DNA from: Pachyseris speciosa
Lineage: Eukaryota > Cnidaria > Anthozoa > Scleractinia > Pachyseridae
DNA length: 64,000 bases
Reading direction: 5' to 3'
NCBI GenBank assembly: GCA_016490735.1
Contig: JAEMWC010000621.1
Coordinates: 162,501 to 226,500, forward strand
Position numbers and translations under genes: made by a program. Shown here in pieces: positions 1 to 11,650 of this stretch. How positions within the stretch are numbered: position 1 is the stretch's first letter; every line of letters starts with the position of its first letter. The notes under the pieces were generated by a model that made no database searches, had not been told where the DNA came from, and worked only from the letters and a program-made list of their open reading frames with translations.

Positions 1-300
1 TTCTAACACAATTAATTTACTGTTTATCGATAAAAATTTTAAAAACACGCAGCCCCATGCATTAATCTCACTCGGTATACAAGTTGCATTCTATGAAATA
101 GCTTTTATAAGTCGAGAGTTTTTTCGGCAGTCTTTAAAATAATTCTGGGTTCTTTAGGGGGCAGTTAGCTTTACTTATCTATCTTCCAGGTTCCATGTCA
201 TTTTCTTGCCATGTCATCCGTCGTAATTCAGTAAAGAAAAGGTGACTGATTTTCACCATGGCAACGGACCGGATAGTGGTTTATCGGTGGATAGTTATTC
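1..300 (+). repeat. Segmental duplication block C, copy 1
   Basis: This stretch matches 27185-27440 in the same orientation over most of its length, including shared words such as 'ccccatgcattaatctcact', 'tgactgattttcacca' and 'gcaacggaccggatag'. The left edge is cut by the window, so the true block may be longer. No coding signal was seen. It lies upstream of blocks B and A, which suggests it is the 5' part of a duplicated intergenic or intronic unit. Confidence 0.7.
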
Positions 301-430
301 ATCGCCTTATTCAGGCTTTGTTGACTGCGACGTTTTATCCACTGGATAACTATCCGGTGGATAGCAGTTTTATCCGGTGCATAGGATTAACCAGTGGCAA
401 ACGTTTTCCGCTCTTTGAACAACAGGGGCC
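264..430. mobile_element. Decayed foldback element at the edge of block C
   Basis: The stretch is rich in repeated words 'ggatag' and 'ggataac' in both orientations (for example 'ggtggatag' and 'ctggataactatcc') and ends in 'ttgaacaacaggggcc'. That ending resembles the ends of the TIR elements at 16726-16883 and 23358-23530 ('ggccccggttgttcaaa' in inverse sense). Its exact borders are not clear. Confidence 0.35.
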
Positions 431-649
431 AGTTGCAGTCTTTGAAGCAAATAGTCAATGCGTTTATCCAAGGCTCTTGATCTTTAATTTCAGCGAAGTT
501 ATCAACATCTTTTTGTCTCCAAAATTCAAAGTACGGATGCCGAAGTACATCTCTGCTATTGCCTCTTGCTAATAACTCAAAGCGTCAACCCGACCCCTTG
601 AGGCCTGACTCGTAAGCGATCACCTCCCGTAAGCGAATGCCTACGCAAA

Positions 650-1190
650 AGCATGAATACTCTGCTTTCCACTGATCTCCAAACTGCGAACAATAAAATA
701 GCAAATAGTTCCAGATCTAATAATGCACATGTTTAAGCATATCAATGGGAAAAGTTCAAAGCCTGCTGTAAAACCATACCTCTGACGACGAACTGACGAA
801 CACTTGTAACTTGTTGTGAAGAGAAGCCAGGCTGAGAGACGCTTCTGTCAGTTCTGGATACATGGTCATGTACACACAGTGCTAGTGAGCTCAGTTCATC
901 TTGGTCAACACTTCCCAGTCTGTACGAGCTCTCGAAACAAATTGAAGTCAAGTCTGCAAATAGGGATTACTTTCCATGCAAGGGACCACAAGAGGCCATA
1001 ATAAGTTGTGGCAGTAAGAAAGTCTCTCCAGAAATCCCTTTGGATTCAATCTGTGCTTTACAGTTAAATATGAATAATTTTCTTGTAATTCTTTGGGAGA
1101 TTATACTGCATTTTTGTCGAAATTCCTGAAGTCATAAACCTGTGCATGATTTGTATTTCTAGTCTTATTGTTTGTATGGCAGGCTTATAA
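650..1190 (+). repeat. Segmental duplication block B, copy 1
   Basis: Homologous to 9335-9820 in the same orientation. Shared words include 'gctttccactgatctccaaa', 'gttctggatacatggtcatg' and 'cataaacctgtgcatgattt'. It contains a minus-strand exon that is frameshifted here and open in copy 2. The two copies lie about 8.7 kb apart. Confidence 0.8.
780..953 (-). pseudogene. Frameshifted copy of the block-B exon
   Basis: On the minus strand this is the counterpart of the open exon at 9472-9643. The acceptor context (TTTGCAG before the exon) and the donor context (GTATGG after it) are both kept. Relative to copy 2 it has two separate one-base insertions, one in the 'ACTGA(C)AGAAGCG' stretch and one in 'AAG(T)TACAAG'. 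Its length is therefore 174 nt instead of 172 nt, and the second half is read in the wrong frame. The upstream half still encodes the conserved words CFESSYRLGSVDQDELSS and LALCVHDHVSRT. The product is not recognised. It may be a dead exon copy, or the exon may belong to an unrecognised repeat. Confidence 0.5.
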
Positions 1191-1592
1191 CAGCTTATAA
1201 CAAAACTGCACTTTCATGTCCTGAAAATACCGCAAGAGTTAAATAACTTAACTAATGGACGCCGCACCTCTGTAAATATGCTCATGGGCCAGTCTATTCA
1301 ACACAAAGCGAACAACCACTATTTCAGCAAAGGTTACAGCGGCATTCACTGTTAAAAATATATATGACGATCGGCATTAAAAGTTTTTAAAAATTAAAAG
1401 TTATCACAAGTTGAAAATGTTCTTTTACCTGTGGTCGATGCAACGTATTAATCACCAGCTTCAAACTTACGATCCTTGTAAAAACGAGAAAAATCGCTTG
1501 TTGTTGTTTTCGTTATTCTGTTCGTCCGCAGGACCAGTTTTTGTGCCAGGTATCACACAAATTTCAAGAAGCCGTTTCTTGAAGCATAACCT

Positions 1593-3016
1593 GGCCCCGG
1601 TTCCTGGAAAGCCGATTAACGCTAATCAACGGATAAATCCCGCTAATCGAGGAGTAAAATTTATCCTTCGGTTAGATTCTGTTCACAAAGCACGATTAGC
1701 ACTATCCTAAGGATGAACTAACGGTTAAATTTTAGCCTAGCGAGGCGGATTTACTCACTAACCGCGGAATAAAATTTGTTGAAACAAAAATAAACCGTTT
1801 GTGAATTTGGCGCAGGAAATAATGGAAAAAGACTTATACAACAAATAATACGTCTTGGAGACTTTGACGACCAAGAACTTCCAGTCTGTTTAAATTCAGG
1901 AGAGTATAAATCAAATTTTCCGCAGAAAATAGTCATCTACAGTGAACGATGTCGAACCGAGGCGGGAAAACACGCAAGTCTTACATTTTTTTTTCTTACT
2001 AAAAAGTTAACTTGTAAGCTTAAACAATCACAACAACACCGTGAACGAACTCTTTTGAACGATAACGATTTAAAGATAAATAGCTAATCTATTCTAGCAG
2101 AGGCTTCACGGAGCAGAAAATAAGCACAAGCTTCAGTAAGACCCATAAAACGTTTAGTTATGCAGCTGAGTTATGCCCAACGCGAGAATTAAACATCACG
2201 CGCCACGTCGACTATAAAAAATGTTCCACCACTTGCGTTTGTGTATTGAGGAATCCAAAAATTATAATCAAAATTCTTGCACCAAACTGTATTAGAAAGG
2301 ACATAAAGGATATAAATTGGCATTTTTCTAAACTGAACATCACCTTATCGATCTGAAAAAGAGAATTTTATTTTATCTCTGTACGCATGCAATTGATTTA
2401 GCAACCTTACGGTGTTGCAAAATTTACAGCTTTAATATACAGATTCAACCAATACTTTCATGGCTAAACTTTGACGCTGAAAGAATCAAGAAGAGCTTAA
2501 CTCACCCATTCCAGCCTATTCGGCTTACAAGTTTAATTTTTCGCTTTTGGTTTTTATAAATTAAACTTGAGGATTCTTGAGGTTTCCTTGACCGCCAACG
2601 CCGCCTTGCACGGAATCATTATTTCCATTCCGTTTCCTTTTAACAATATCGTCAGAATGTTTTTTTTATTTCGAAAATGTACCTTTTTTCTTAAACTATG
2701 ACACAAATAAGAAGGTTTGATTAACAAACTTTATGACACCAATCTGTCAGTAAGACTGTTCGAGTTCGTGTACACCTTCGGCTCTTCACTTCGCATTTTC
2801 CCGGAAATCGTCATTTTCGCGCGCGTTTGCTTGTGAATAACTGGTCTGACTGGTTTATCCCGAGTTTAAAAGAGAAAGAGTTAATCGAAGGATAAATCTG
2901 TTTTGAAGAATGCCTTTTTATTCCCCCTTGATTCGCTATCCTGGGATCAAGAAATTTAATCTTGAATTAACCCTTAATCGAGAGATAGTTTAATCGGCTT
3001 TCCAGGAACCGGGGCC
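1593..3016. mobile_element. TIR DNA element, about 1.4 kb
   Basis: The left end reads 'ggccccggttcctggaaagc' and continues with 'cgatta'. The right end is its exact reverse complement ('taatcg' then 'gctttccaggaaccggggcc'). Subterminal regions also mirror each other loosely, with 'aatcaaggg' and 'ggataaat' type words. A flanking direct repeat cctgg is possible, but it overlaps the palindromic end. No transposase frame was seen, so it is probably non-autonomous. Block B lies to the left and block A to the right, and copy 2 lacks the element. Confidence 0.65.
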
Positions 3017-3239
3017 TGGTCGACATTTGTCTTGCTCATCTCTCCTATATCTTGTTTCTGACCAGGTTTCGTGAGACAATGTTCCACTCCATCAAAATAA
3101 ATCGAAATTGTGTCTTCATTTTGATGAAATTCGCACATGGTTCTGTTGTTTTGATGGATTACAAATTCAGTTCCTACGTGAAAGCCGTTCCTCCCGCTTT
3201 GAACAATGATTGAATTTTTATTTTACGAAACCACTGCCA

Positions 3240-3945
3240 TTTATAACCATTCAGAACAAATAAACTTGGCACTTTTTGCAAAAGGACCCTAAAGTGAAGC
3301 TTCCACGTTGTCCTCGGACCGTTTTATTTAATTTATTCGACTTTGCCCAGAAACGTTAGAACACAACCAAAGGTTTTCACACCGTTTTTGGATTCGTCAT
3401 GTGGTGGCCAAATTTTCCTTTTTTGGGTTTTCTCTTTCTCTGGGTTCCTTCAGTGTCGCTTTTTTATTAAGATACTGAATAATGCGTTGTAGAGTTTTCA
3501 ATAAAACAAATATTGTACTTGGTCTTGCAGGATATGAAATGGTTATAACCGACTCGGCGCTACGCGCTTTGTTGGTTATTTATCACTTCACATCCTGCAC
3601 GCCCTCGTAGAATAATGCAAAACAAAAACACCAATCATGAGCTGTTTTGTCAAGGTTCTAAAAACCTTTATTTTGTTATACGAGCTCTATGTAGATATAA
3701 TGGTAGACTTTATTGTCATTTTGAAGAACTAGTACTTATGTTTTCACACCGGTAGTTAGTCCCTGTGGAGGAAAGAGGAGAGGAAGAGGGGAATCGGGCG
3801 CCTTAATGAAACCCGTCGATAGAGAATGCACATGCTCTCTCCCCTTTCTAACGTCTGGCTAATGAGAATTTGCTTTTTGTTTTGCAACAAGTAATTTAGG
3901 AAGGCTTCTCTGTCGTATTCGTGCAGAGATTTGTTATTTCATTTT
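3240..3945 (+). repeat. Segmental duplication block A, copy 1
   Basis: Matches 10325-12240 (apart from an insertion there) and 29159-29420. Landmarks are 'ccattcagaacaaataaact', 'gctttgttggttatttatca', 'caatcatgagctgttttgt', 'gaatcgggcgcc' and 'ctaacgtctggctaat'. It contains a small foldback at about 3527-3600 that copy 2 shares. In copies 2 and 3 this block leads into an Ig exon. Here the match stops near 3945, and a foldback element and a LINE follow instead. Confidence 0.8.
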
Positions 3946-3984
3946 ATTTTCGTCATTATTACGTTCATTAATAACTACTTAATA

Positions 3985-4108
3985 AGCGAGAGTGAGGTCG
4001 TTACGGGAAAATCTCAAACTGAGGCTAATCTGTATTGACCGAGCGATAGCGAGGTCAATATAGCTAGGCCGAGGTTTGAGATTTTCCCGTAACGGCCGAA
4101 CCGTCGAA
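3985..4108. mobile_element. Foldback MITE
   Basis: Inverted arms of about 27 nt, 'cgttacgggaaaatctcaaa' on the left and 'tttgagattttcccgtaacg' on the right, enclose a smaller inner pair ('tattgacc' and 'ggtcaata'). It is non-coding and sits exactly where block A loses similarity to the other copies. Confidence 0.65.
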
Positions 4109-4139
4109 GGTATTAAATTGTTAAATTGGTATTTATTGT

Positions 4140-6238
4140 TTATGTTTACCTAGCAATTCAATGCGCTGGGAACTATTATCCTTGCCTGAGTGATCACGCC
4201 CTTATTTACGGTATCCTAAAACATAAAGTAAATCCTAATCGATCAAAGGTTATTACGTTTAGGAGCTATAAGAATTTTGACCGTGAAGTTTAGAAGCAGT
4301 TTCTGTCATCGGCTCCCTGACATGTTGAACAACTGTTCGAAGAAATCGATGATCAAGTACGTGTCTGGTATTTGATAATGAATGACATATTAGACGAAGT
4401 GGCACCTGTGAAAAGAATGAGAGTGCGTGATAAGGACGCACCATACATGACATGTGACTGGAAGAGTGTATTAACAGCAAAATGAAAGGCCGCGGCAAGG
4501 TACTTAAAAAGCAAGACACAAGAAAACTGGGAGCTCAGACGAAGAACAAGGAAGGCGGCAACCAAACAGAGAAGAGTAGCGATAAAAGAGGTTTGGAGGA
4601 AAAAAAATAGAGGATCTGAAAAATAACCCAAAATGCTTTTTACAAAACGTTTAAACCCTTTCTGAGTACTAAGGACAGTACAAAAGGTGAATAGATCAAT
4701 TTAAATGTGAGCGGAGGCGTGATTAAGGATCAAAAACAAGTTGCAGAAATACTGGTAGAGCATGCGCTGAGTTCAAGGAAATGTGGGACAATGGGAAGCA
4801 GACCATCAATGTCAATCCTGTCCCCCATGGACAAGTTATCGCTGTACTTGAATCGTTGAACATTAGAAAAGCTACTGACAGTTACGGTATTCCACCTAAA
4901 GTTTTAAAAATCGGATCTGAGGAGTTGTCCAAACCATTAACTACTCCATTTAATTCATGTATAGGAAACAGCATGTGGCCCAGCGATTGGAAGAGAGGAG
5001 ACCGGGCCGCGGTGCACGAAAAGGACGATAAGCTCTCCAAGGAGAACTATCGACCAATTACCATCCTTCCACGTGCGAATAAAATAATGTAGAAACTGGT
5101 GGGTTCGCAGATATCCGCTTTTCGACTCCCGCATGTATGAAAATTCTAACGCGTATCGTAGACATCATATTTGCGAAACTACACTAATTAACCTAACAGA
5201 GTTACGGAGAAAGGCAAGGGATGATAAAGTCGCTGTCAACATTCTCTCGACAGACATGTCAAAAGCCATTGACTCACTCCACCCTCCATTGCTGTTAAGT
5301 AAGCTTAAAGCAAATGCTTTTCCGGAGAGACTGACACAACTACTGAACAGTAACCTTTGTGACAGATACAACTGTGTCAAAATGGAAAATGAGGTCAGTT
5401 CTAACAGACTAGTAAATAGAGGCTGTCCTCAGGGCTCCGCCCTAAGGCTGTTGCTATGGAATATTTTTTAGAACGACCTCCCTTTGTACGTATCGACTGA
5501 TATATAAATGTATGGGATGACCATCAAATGTACCATAGTGGTCATAATCAAGAAGAGGTCACATCCAAGCTAAGTGCAAGTGCGGATCAGGCAACTAGGT
5601 GGTACAAGGCCAATCTAATGGTAGGGAACCTTAAGAAATACCAGAAGTTGAACATCGGCTACCGAACGGATACAACTGCCTCTGATAACGCAAGTGGAGA
5701 GATCCGCATAAATAATCAGGAAATTAAGACCACGGAAACTCTCAAACTTTTAGGGGTAACAATAGATTCCAGATGAAATTTTTCTGAACATGTGAACTCA
5801 GCGTGCAAGAAGGCCAGTCAAAGAATTGCGGTCCTCATGCGACTAAGGAATCTAATCCCTATTAAGGCGAAACTCCTACTATATAAGGCAGCTGTGTTGC
5901 CATTACGTTACATACTGCCACCTAGTGTGGCACTTCTGTAGAGCTAATGTTTCGCGCAAGCTTTAACGGCTACAAGAAAGAAGTTTGAGGGTAGTTTACA
6001 ATGAAAAGCAAGCTAGCTATTCTCATTTATTGGAAAGGGACCAAGCTGCCAACTTTGATGAACAGACGTTTGCAGGACATTTGTATCCTTATGTATAAAG
6101 TTAAATATAAACTATGCCAAGTAATATTTGCAATATTTTTAAAGAACATAGCTCTAGGTATAATTTGAGGCAATCTTATTTCTCCATTCCTAGGTATAAC
6201 TCTGTAACGTACAGTAGGCACTCACTGCGATACTTAGG
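4140..6238 (+). mobile_element. Degenerate LINE (CR1/L2/jockey-like), 5'-truncated
   Basis: The translation in shifting frames follows the standard order of a non-LTR retrotransposon ORF2. An endonuclease tail comes first (LSDHALIYGIL near 4177). Reverse transcriptase follows from about 4781 (KENYRPITILP, then AIDSLHPPLLLSKL, then RGCPQGSALRLLLWNIF), then the thumb region (LLGVTIDSR near 5750) and the C-terminal words YNLRQ and SLRYLG near 6140-6230. Several frameshifts and stops break it, for example after KIM at 5091 and after the QGS motif at 5471, so it is dead. It seems to continue after an interruption at 8169-8400. It occupies the position next to block A where an Ig exon would be expected. 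Confidence 0.85.
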
Positions 6239-8168
6239 GGCTGTTTACATGATACGTGAATGCCTTTCATTCCGGAATGAGGTTCGTTCCAGAATGTAGT
6301 TCGTATTGTATTCACATGACAAAATCGACCGTAGGCGCTTTTGTATCCACGATTTAAACGCCAGTTCAAAAACAAAGATGGCGCAAGTTTCACGGGACAT
6401 GTTACTGTGCCTTTTAAGGACGGTGCCTCCTATTGCTAGTGCGCATTCGTTCTGCGCACCACGCAACCATCTTATCTTGCGCGACTACTCGCGCGATTTA
6501 CTCAGAAGATTGTTTGTTTTGATGGTTATCGTATTTTTTGTAAGCTCTTGATTTAGCGGATAGTTTTACAGGATTGGCAACAGGCTGTCTACACCAAAAA
6601 CCGTAAACAAAAGCGTTATTGTGGTGTGTTTTATGAAATTACGCTGAATCAAGCCGGCCGGAAAAGCAATTGAAGTGAAGTGGCAAATAATATAAGACTT
6701 AAGCTTAATCAAAACATATCGCTGTATAAACTGATTCAAGGGAATCGCTTAAAAAAGTCATGTGGTACACATATCGGTTTAATACACAACAAATCCGTTT
6801 CGGTTTTATTCTTTTATTTTATTGCTGTTTCAACAATAATAAAAAGAAAGATGTTTTCATCGAACGTAAGATATAACATAACACGATGTCTTACCTTCGT
6901 AACTGATGAAAAGCTTGAACTTAATTGGCCTGGATAACAGACTGCGAAAATCAGAAGCAAGGAATAACGAATACTGGCTCTCAAACTGCGTAGTTTTTAT
7001 GCATTTCAAAACTCCTTCCAGAAAGATAATGCAACCGCAAGAAACAACTGCGAAAGTAATTGACAAAACTACAAAACGTGATCTTACGTACGTGTTTGTC
7101 TTCCACTTCGCCAGAGCCTAAAAGGGCAACTTATACTGGAAAAACTTTGAAATTTACGCAAAATGCACATCTCAAAACGTCTTCGAATTTGCTCTTAGCA
7201 TTCAAAGCCATCTTCATTGAAAAAGTGTCCTCTAATTCCCGAAGAATCAAGAAAACTTTTTGTTCTAGCATGTGTCGCCGTACCGGATATCCCAGCATGC
7301 CCAAGGAAAAGACATGCAAATATTTCACCTACTAGGGAGGGGGTAGAGCAAAAACTGTCTCAAGCGCCCAAAACAGCACCTTAAAAGTAGAAAATAACCA
7401 ATTTAGCTCTAAAAATCGCACGGTGACCACCACTTTTTACCTCACAAAACGAAAGTGGTAAGTCTACTCAACACATAGTAATTTTTCCGTAGTTCGCAAA
7501 ATATATTTAGCCTGTGTTTTTGCTCAACTAAAAGGGACCAGTCAGGGCCAAAAATGCCTCCAATGCAATGATTTTGTAATAAATACCACATAAAAAGTAG
7601 TTTTTATATCACAGGTTGTTAAGTGTTTCAGAGCTTGTGGTTTGTTGTTGCCTTGGTATATGTAAACAGGAATTCTAAGGAAATGTTCAGAGAAATATTT
7701 CTTCTTTTCTTTTTTGCGAAAAAAATACTAAGTCTCTATTTTTTGCAGCTTTGGACTTAATTATCTCTGAAAAATGCACGGTTACCCCCAATTTTCTTTT
7801 CAATTTTCGTTAGCGCTTACCAACATCTACATTTTAGCATAGTGATAATCCACCGTCCTTAATGGGCATATCCGAAAATATTGACAACTTGACCATAGGA
7901 CTGTTTTGGGGGGCTAAACAGAAAAGAAGATCAGGTGTTTTCACTCTTAGTTCAAATTGTGGCTTCCCTAATTTGAATATATTTGCTAAAAGAAAAATCT
8001 AAAGAAGAACGAGTAGATCACATCCTTGTCCGCCACCTTGAAAACGATACGCATGCGCCACTCACTCCAGACTATACGATTTTCAAACACGATTTGCGGC
8101 GGATTCATCTTGGAACGGAATTCGTTTTCAGTTTACATGATACTAGAATGAAATGTGATACCAGAACG
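6239..8168. mobile_element. Segment interrupting the LINE, probably an inserted DNA element
   Basis: The LINE protein similarity stops inside the conserved SLRYLG word. The next bases are 'gctgtttacatgatacgtga', followed by mirrored 'cattccggaatga' words. Near 8127 the similar word 'gtttacatgatac' recurs just before LINE-like coding resumes. The interior has no recognisable transposase. The ends match only partly and no clean target duplication is visible, so the borders are approximate. Confidence 0.4.
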
Positions 8169-8400
8169 AGAATTTCATTCGGATTGAAAACCGTGGCAAA
8201 GATCAACCCAGTCGCAAGGGTTGTATCCTCTGCACAACCGTGACACTCTTTAATCTTAATATTTATATTTTAAATGCAGATGTTTTAGTTATTATTATTA
8301 TTATTCTGTATTGTATTGTATTGTATTGTCCCCTTAATAGTATGGGTTTCTCCCAGGCTACATGGTTTGACATTTTAATAAAGTTTCTATAAGTTTCTAT
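8169..8400 (+). mobile_element. Probable 3' tail of the LINE
   Basis: A frame from about 8188 reads KDQPSRKGCILCTTV, which ends in a GCILC-type cysteine motif like those at the C-terminus of CR1/L2-like ORF2 proteins. It is followed by a short AT-rich 3' region with (tta)n at about 8291 and (gtatt)n at about 8308-8330, typical of LINE tails. It is assigned to the same copy because orientation and order fit. Confidence 0.5.
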
Positions 8401-9334
8401 TCTATTCTACTGAAGTACATGTATATTGATCACAAAACCTATGGTCTCCTCATCTGAAAATACATTCCACATCAAGGAGCACAGCTGAATCTCTCTGACA
8501 GCCTTTTTTCAATTAGATAGTCCTAACTTTTGTTTAAGTCGATGTACACTGTAATCAACTACTATTCACCATATTCACAAAGCCATGTAGTTTCAAAAGG
8601 TTCCCTTCTGTTCTCAACAATGTAAATTAGCAGTTATATTAGATAATTAAAGCAAGATTCCACTGCAAATGGGAGACACGATAAAATATCACAGTGTCAT
8701 GCATAGTATATTACAATAAGTTTATCAGCAGATAAAAACTTGCAGTGGGTTCTTCAAACCGGTAAAAATTAAGACTAATGGTTCAGCATTCTCATAATCT
8801 TTTGCAAACTAGACAGATAGAAGATTTTTTGCTGGTAAACCAGATAGTTGAACTACTTTTTAATTTAAAAGATGAATAACATCTTATCTTATTTTAGTTA
8901 TTTTATTTTATTTTATTTCATTTCATTTTATTAGCGTCGCCAACAGCAACCTCACAAACAAAAACCGATTCCAAGTAACCACATGTGCCCTGTATGCATT
9001 TTTGTAATTAACTAAAATTAATTAACTCCAAGTGGCAAGTGATTATTTACTGTCAGCAGAAGCTATGGTTCAACAAAATAGCAGTTCTACTGTCCTCGCA
9101 TTGAAAGAACTTATATTCTCCTACAGATAGGAGAACAAATTAAAATACACTGTACATGTATCTGTGTCCAGAATAATACTTATGAGGAAAGCAAAACTTG
9201 GAGTGAAATGTTTGAACAGGAATAGAAACTGATGGTCCACTATCCTCAAAGTGTTTTGCGTGCCAAAGAGACAAGGGATTTCCTGAGCCATAGTCCTGTT
9301 CTTAGTGATAACTTAAACCAGTTTACAACTGCAA
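8401..9334. other. No gene seen
   Basis: AT-rich sequence with a degenerate (ttta/tttca)n run near 8890-8935. No exon, TIR pair or similarity to the other blocks was noticed. Confidence 0.4.
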
Positions 9335-9820
9335 AGCATGAATACTGTGCTTTCCACTGATCTCCAAACTGCAAACAATACAATAGCAAACAATTCCAGT
9401 TCCAACTAATATAAATGTACATGTTTAAGCATATCCTTGGGCAAAGTCTAAAGCCTGCTGTGGAACCATACCTCTGACGGCGAACTGACAAAGACTTGTA
9501 CTTCTTATAAAGAGAAGACAGACTGAGAGACGCTTCTTCAGTTCTGGATACATGGTCATGTACACACAGTGCAAGTGAGCTCAGTTCATCTTGGTCAACA
9601 CTTCCCAGTTTGTACGAGCTCTCAAAACATATTGAAGTCAAGTCTGCAAATAAGGATTACTTTCCATGCAACTGACCACAAGAGGCCACAATATTGCATA
9701 TTTGTCGGAATTCCTGAAGTCATAAACCTGTGCATGATTTGTATTTCTACAGTCTTTTTTTTTTTGTTTTGTTTTGTTTTTTGTTTTGTTTGCTTTTTGG
9801 TTTTTTTGTATGGCAGGGGA
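9335..9820 (+). repeat. Segmental duplication block B, copy 2
   Basis: Counterpart of 650-1190. It differs by indels and by a T-rich (ttttg)n run at about 9756-9810 that is absent from copy 1. It holds the open version of the minus-strand exon. Confidence 0.8.
9472..9643 (-). CDS. Putative internal exon, product not recognised (block B copy 2)
   Basis: On the minus strand a 172-nt open segment is bounded by an acceptor (TTATTTGCAG) and a donor (GTATGG). It begins in phase 1 and ends in phase 2. The encoded peptide of about 57 residues includes SICFESSYKLGSVDQDELSS, then ALCVHDHVSRTEE, then SLSLSSLYKKYKSLS. The last part has a heptad-like pattern of leucine and serine that could form a helix. 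I do not recognise the family. The homologous segment at 780-953 keeps the splice sites but carries two frameshifts. This suggests that one member of a duplicated pair decayed, or that the exon belongs to a repeated element. No neighbouring exon on the minus strand could be assigned. Confidence 0.45.
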
Positions 9821-9919
9821 ACAAAATTCCATTATACTTTTCATAGCTAAAAAGCCAAAACCCATAAAAGCTGCCATAGTTCTTCACACAGGTAGGTACA
9901 TTTCACTGACCCCTAGTGC

Positions 9920-9991
9920 ATGGACTACCATGATGGACTGCTAAACGGACTGCTAAATGGACTGCTAAATGGACTACCAAAATGGACTACC
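9920..9991 (+). repeat. Short tandem array of 'atggactgctaa'-type units
   Basis: Five to six imperfect units of about 12-13 bp (atggactaccatg, atggactgctaa, acggactgctaa, atggactgctaa, atggactaccaa, atggactaccct) follow one another. Non-coding. Confidence 0.8.
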
Positions 9992-10485
9992 CTCAATTAC
10001 CTCCTTTGAAAAAAAAGTTACTAAAGCTTGGTTATTTTGATTCGATTGGCGCAATCTCTGTTATCTTGCTTTTTCAATGCTACTGGTTAGCTGTTTAGTT
10101 GGCGCATTCATTGGTCACGCGTGATGACTGACACACTGGGTGGCCACGGAGGGCTAGTTGGAGACAGGCTATCTACTGATATACCTGCTGTACCTTATAT
10201 GGTCAATGAACCCGCCAGCAAATAAAGAAAGTTTCATAAAACTGGTGGCCATTAACCCAGGTACCGCGCAAGGGGAGGGGCTGTGGCTTTGGCGCCTTCA
10301 CCCCCCTCCCCCCCCCCCCCCCCCCATCCCATTCAGAACAAATAAACTCAGCACTTTTTCCAAAACGACCCTAAAGTGAAACTTCCACGTTGTTCTTGGA
10401 CCGTTTCATAGAATTCATTCGATTTTTCCCAGAAACGCAGGAACATATGCAACCAAAAGTTTTCGCACCCTTTTTGATTGGTCAT

Positions 10486-11650
10486 CAGGGGCGTAGCGAG
10501 CCTATAGGCCAGTAGGCCCGGGCCTACAAATTTTCAGCCCACCCGTCCTATATATTATTGCGCCGTTGTGAGAGATAAACAATTTACTGAAATTCTTGCG
10601 AACATTATAAAGAAAGGAAGCGCAATTTATCAACGTATCTTAGGATTATAACGATCGCACATTCATAAACATGATGTCTTGAATGCTGAGGATATCCTGG
10701 ACGATTTCGCAGCCTGTGGAAGCAGGAAGATGGAGCTCCTATTTTAGGCTACCATTTAGTTCTACTTTCTTAAATGACAAAAGAAAACGTTGGCCATTTT
10801 AACCCTTTGTACACCCGATGTCTCCCGATCTCACCCCGGTAAAACGGCGATAGCCGAGCAGCAAATGCATAATGATTAGTGGCATCAGTGGTTCTATTAA
10901 TATATCTAAAAGCGGCCAGAAGCGGATCAAGGGGAAGTTTTGGGATTGTATCCCTTCCAGGAATAGTTTTCTTCTTTCTCAAATTTGTGTGCGTTGTAAC
11001 AGGCACCGCGCAGGAGAACTTTTCAACACTAAAAAGCAAGTAATACTAAAAAATCGGAGTTACTTTTCTATTTAACGTTTTACCGAAAACTGATTATTCT
11101 TGTTTTGAAACACCTCTTTTTTGTTGCTTAAAGTATATAAGTTTCACCACACCATGTTAGTTTTAAATGCATTTCCAGCCATTTCATGGCACTTAAATTA
11201 TTTTCTGGGAGAGCATGCTCCCTGACCCCATTAGTTGACTCACGCTAACGCTTTCGAAGCGAGCCCCTCCCACCCTCTCCCCCTTAGTTGCAAACTTGCT
11301 GCTCGGGCCCTGGGTAAAGGGGAGTTCAGATCACATTCACTCATGGCAAATAAAATGGTCAATTTACATTTAACGACAAACAAAATGGCCATTTCTTGCT
11401 TAGGGAATACTGGATTATGAAAATTTTGGTTCCTTGGTTTAAAATTATGGTAAAATTCAGGGTATGTATCTTGACTTCATCAGCACTTTTCGAGTCTGAG
11501 GAATGCACAAAATGGCATTTTAGAGGTTTCAGTAAAAAGAATATCCTGGGTGAGCATGCTTTCAGACCCACCTAGAAGTTCACACCAACACAACGACTCT
11601 CGCGTTAAAAACAGGCCTACAACTATTCAAAAACCTCACTACGCCCCTGA
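10486..11650. mobile_element. TIR DNA element with empty site in paralog, 1165 bp
   Basis: Left end 'caggggcgtagcgag', right end 'ctcactacgcccctga', with the 5-bp direct repeat GTCAT at 10481-10485 and 11651-11655. Block A copy 1 reads straight through this point as 'ttcgtcatgtgg' with one GTCAT (about 3397), which gives an empty site. The CAGGGGC terminus resembles hAT-type ends, but hAT target duplications are normally 8 bp, so the superfamily stays open. No transposase was found. Confidence 0.75.

Noticed and set aside
9246..9470. Extension of the block-B frame beyond the donor at 9471
   Set aside because: The frame stays open by chance, but similarity to copy 1 in this part is non-coding in pattern and the GTATGG donor is conserved in both copies.
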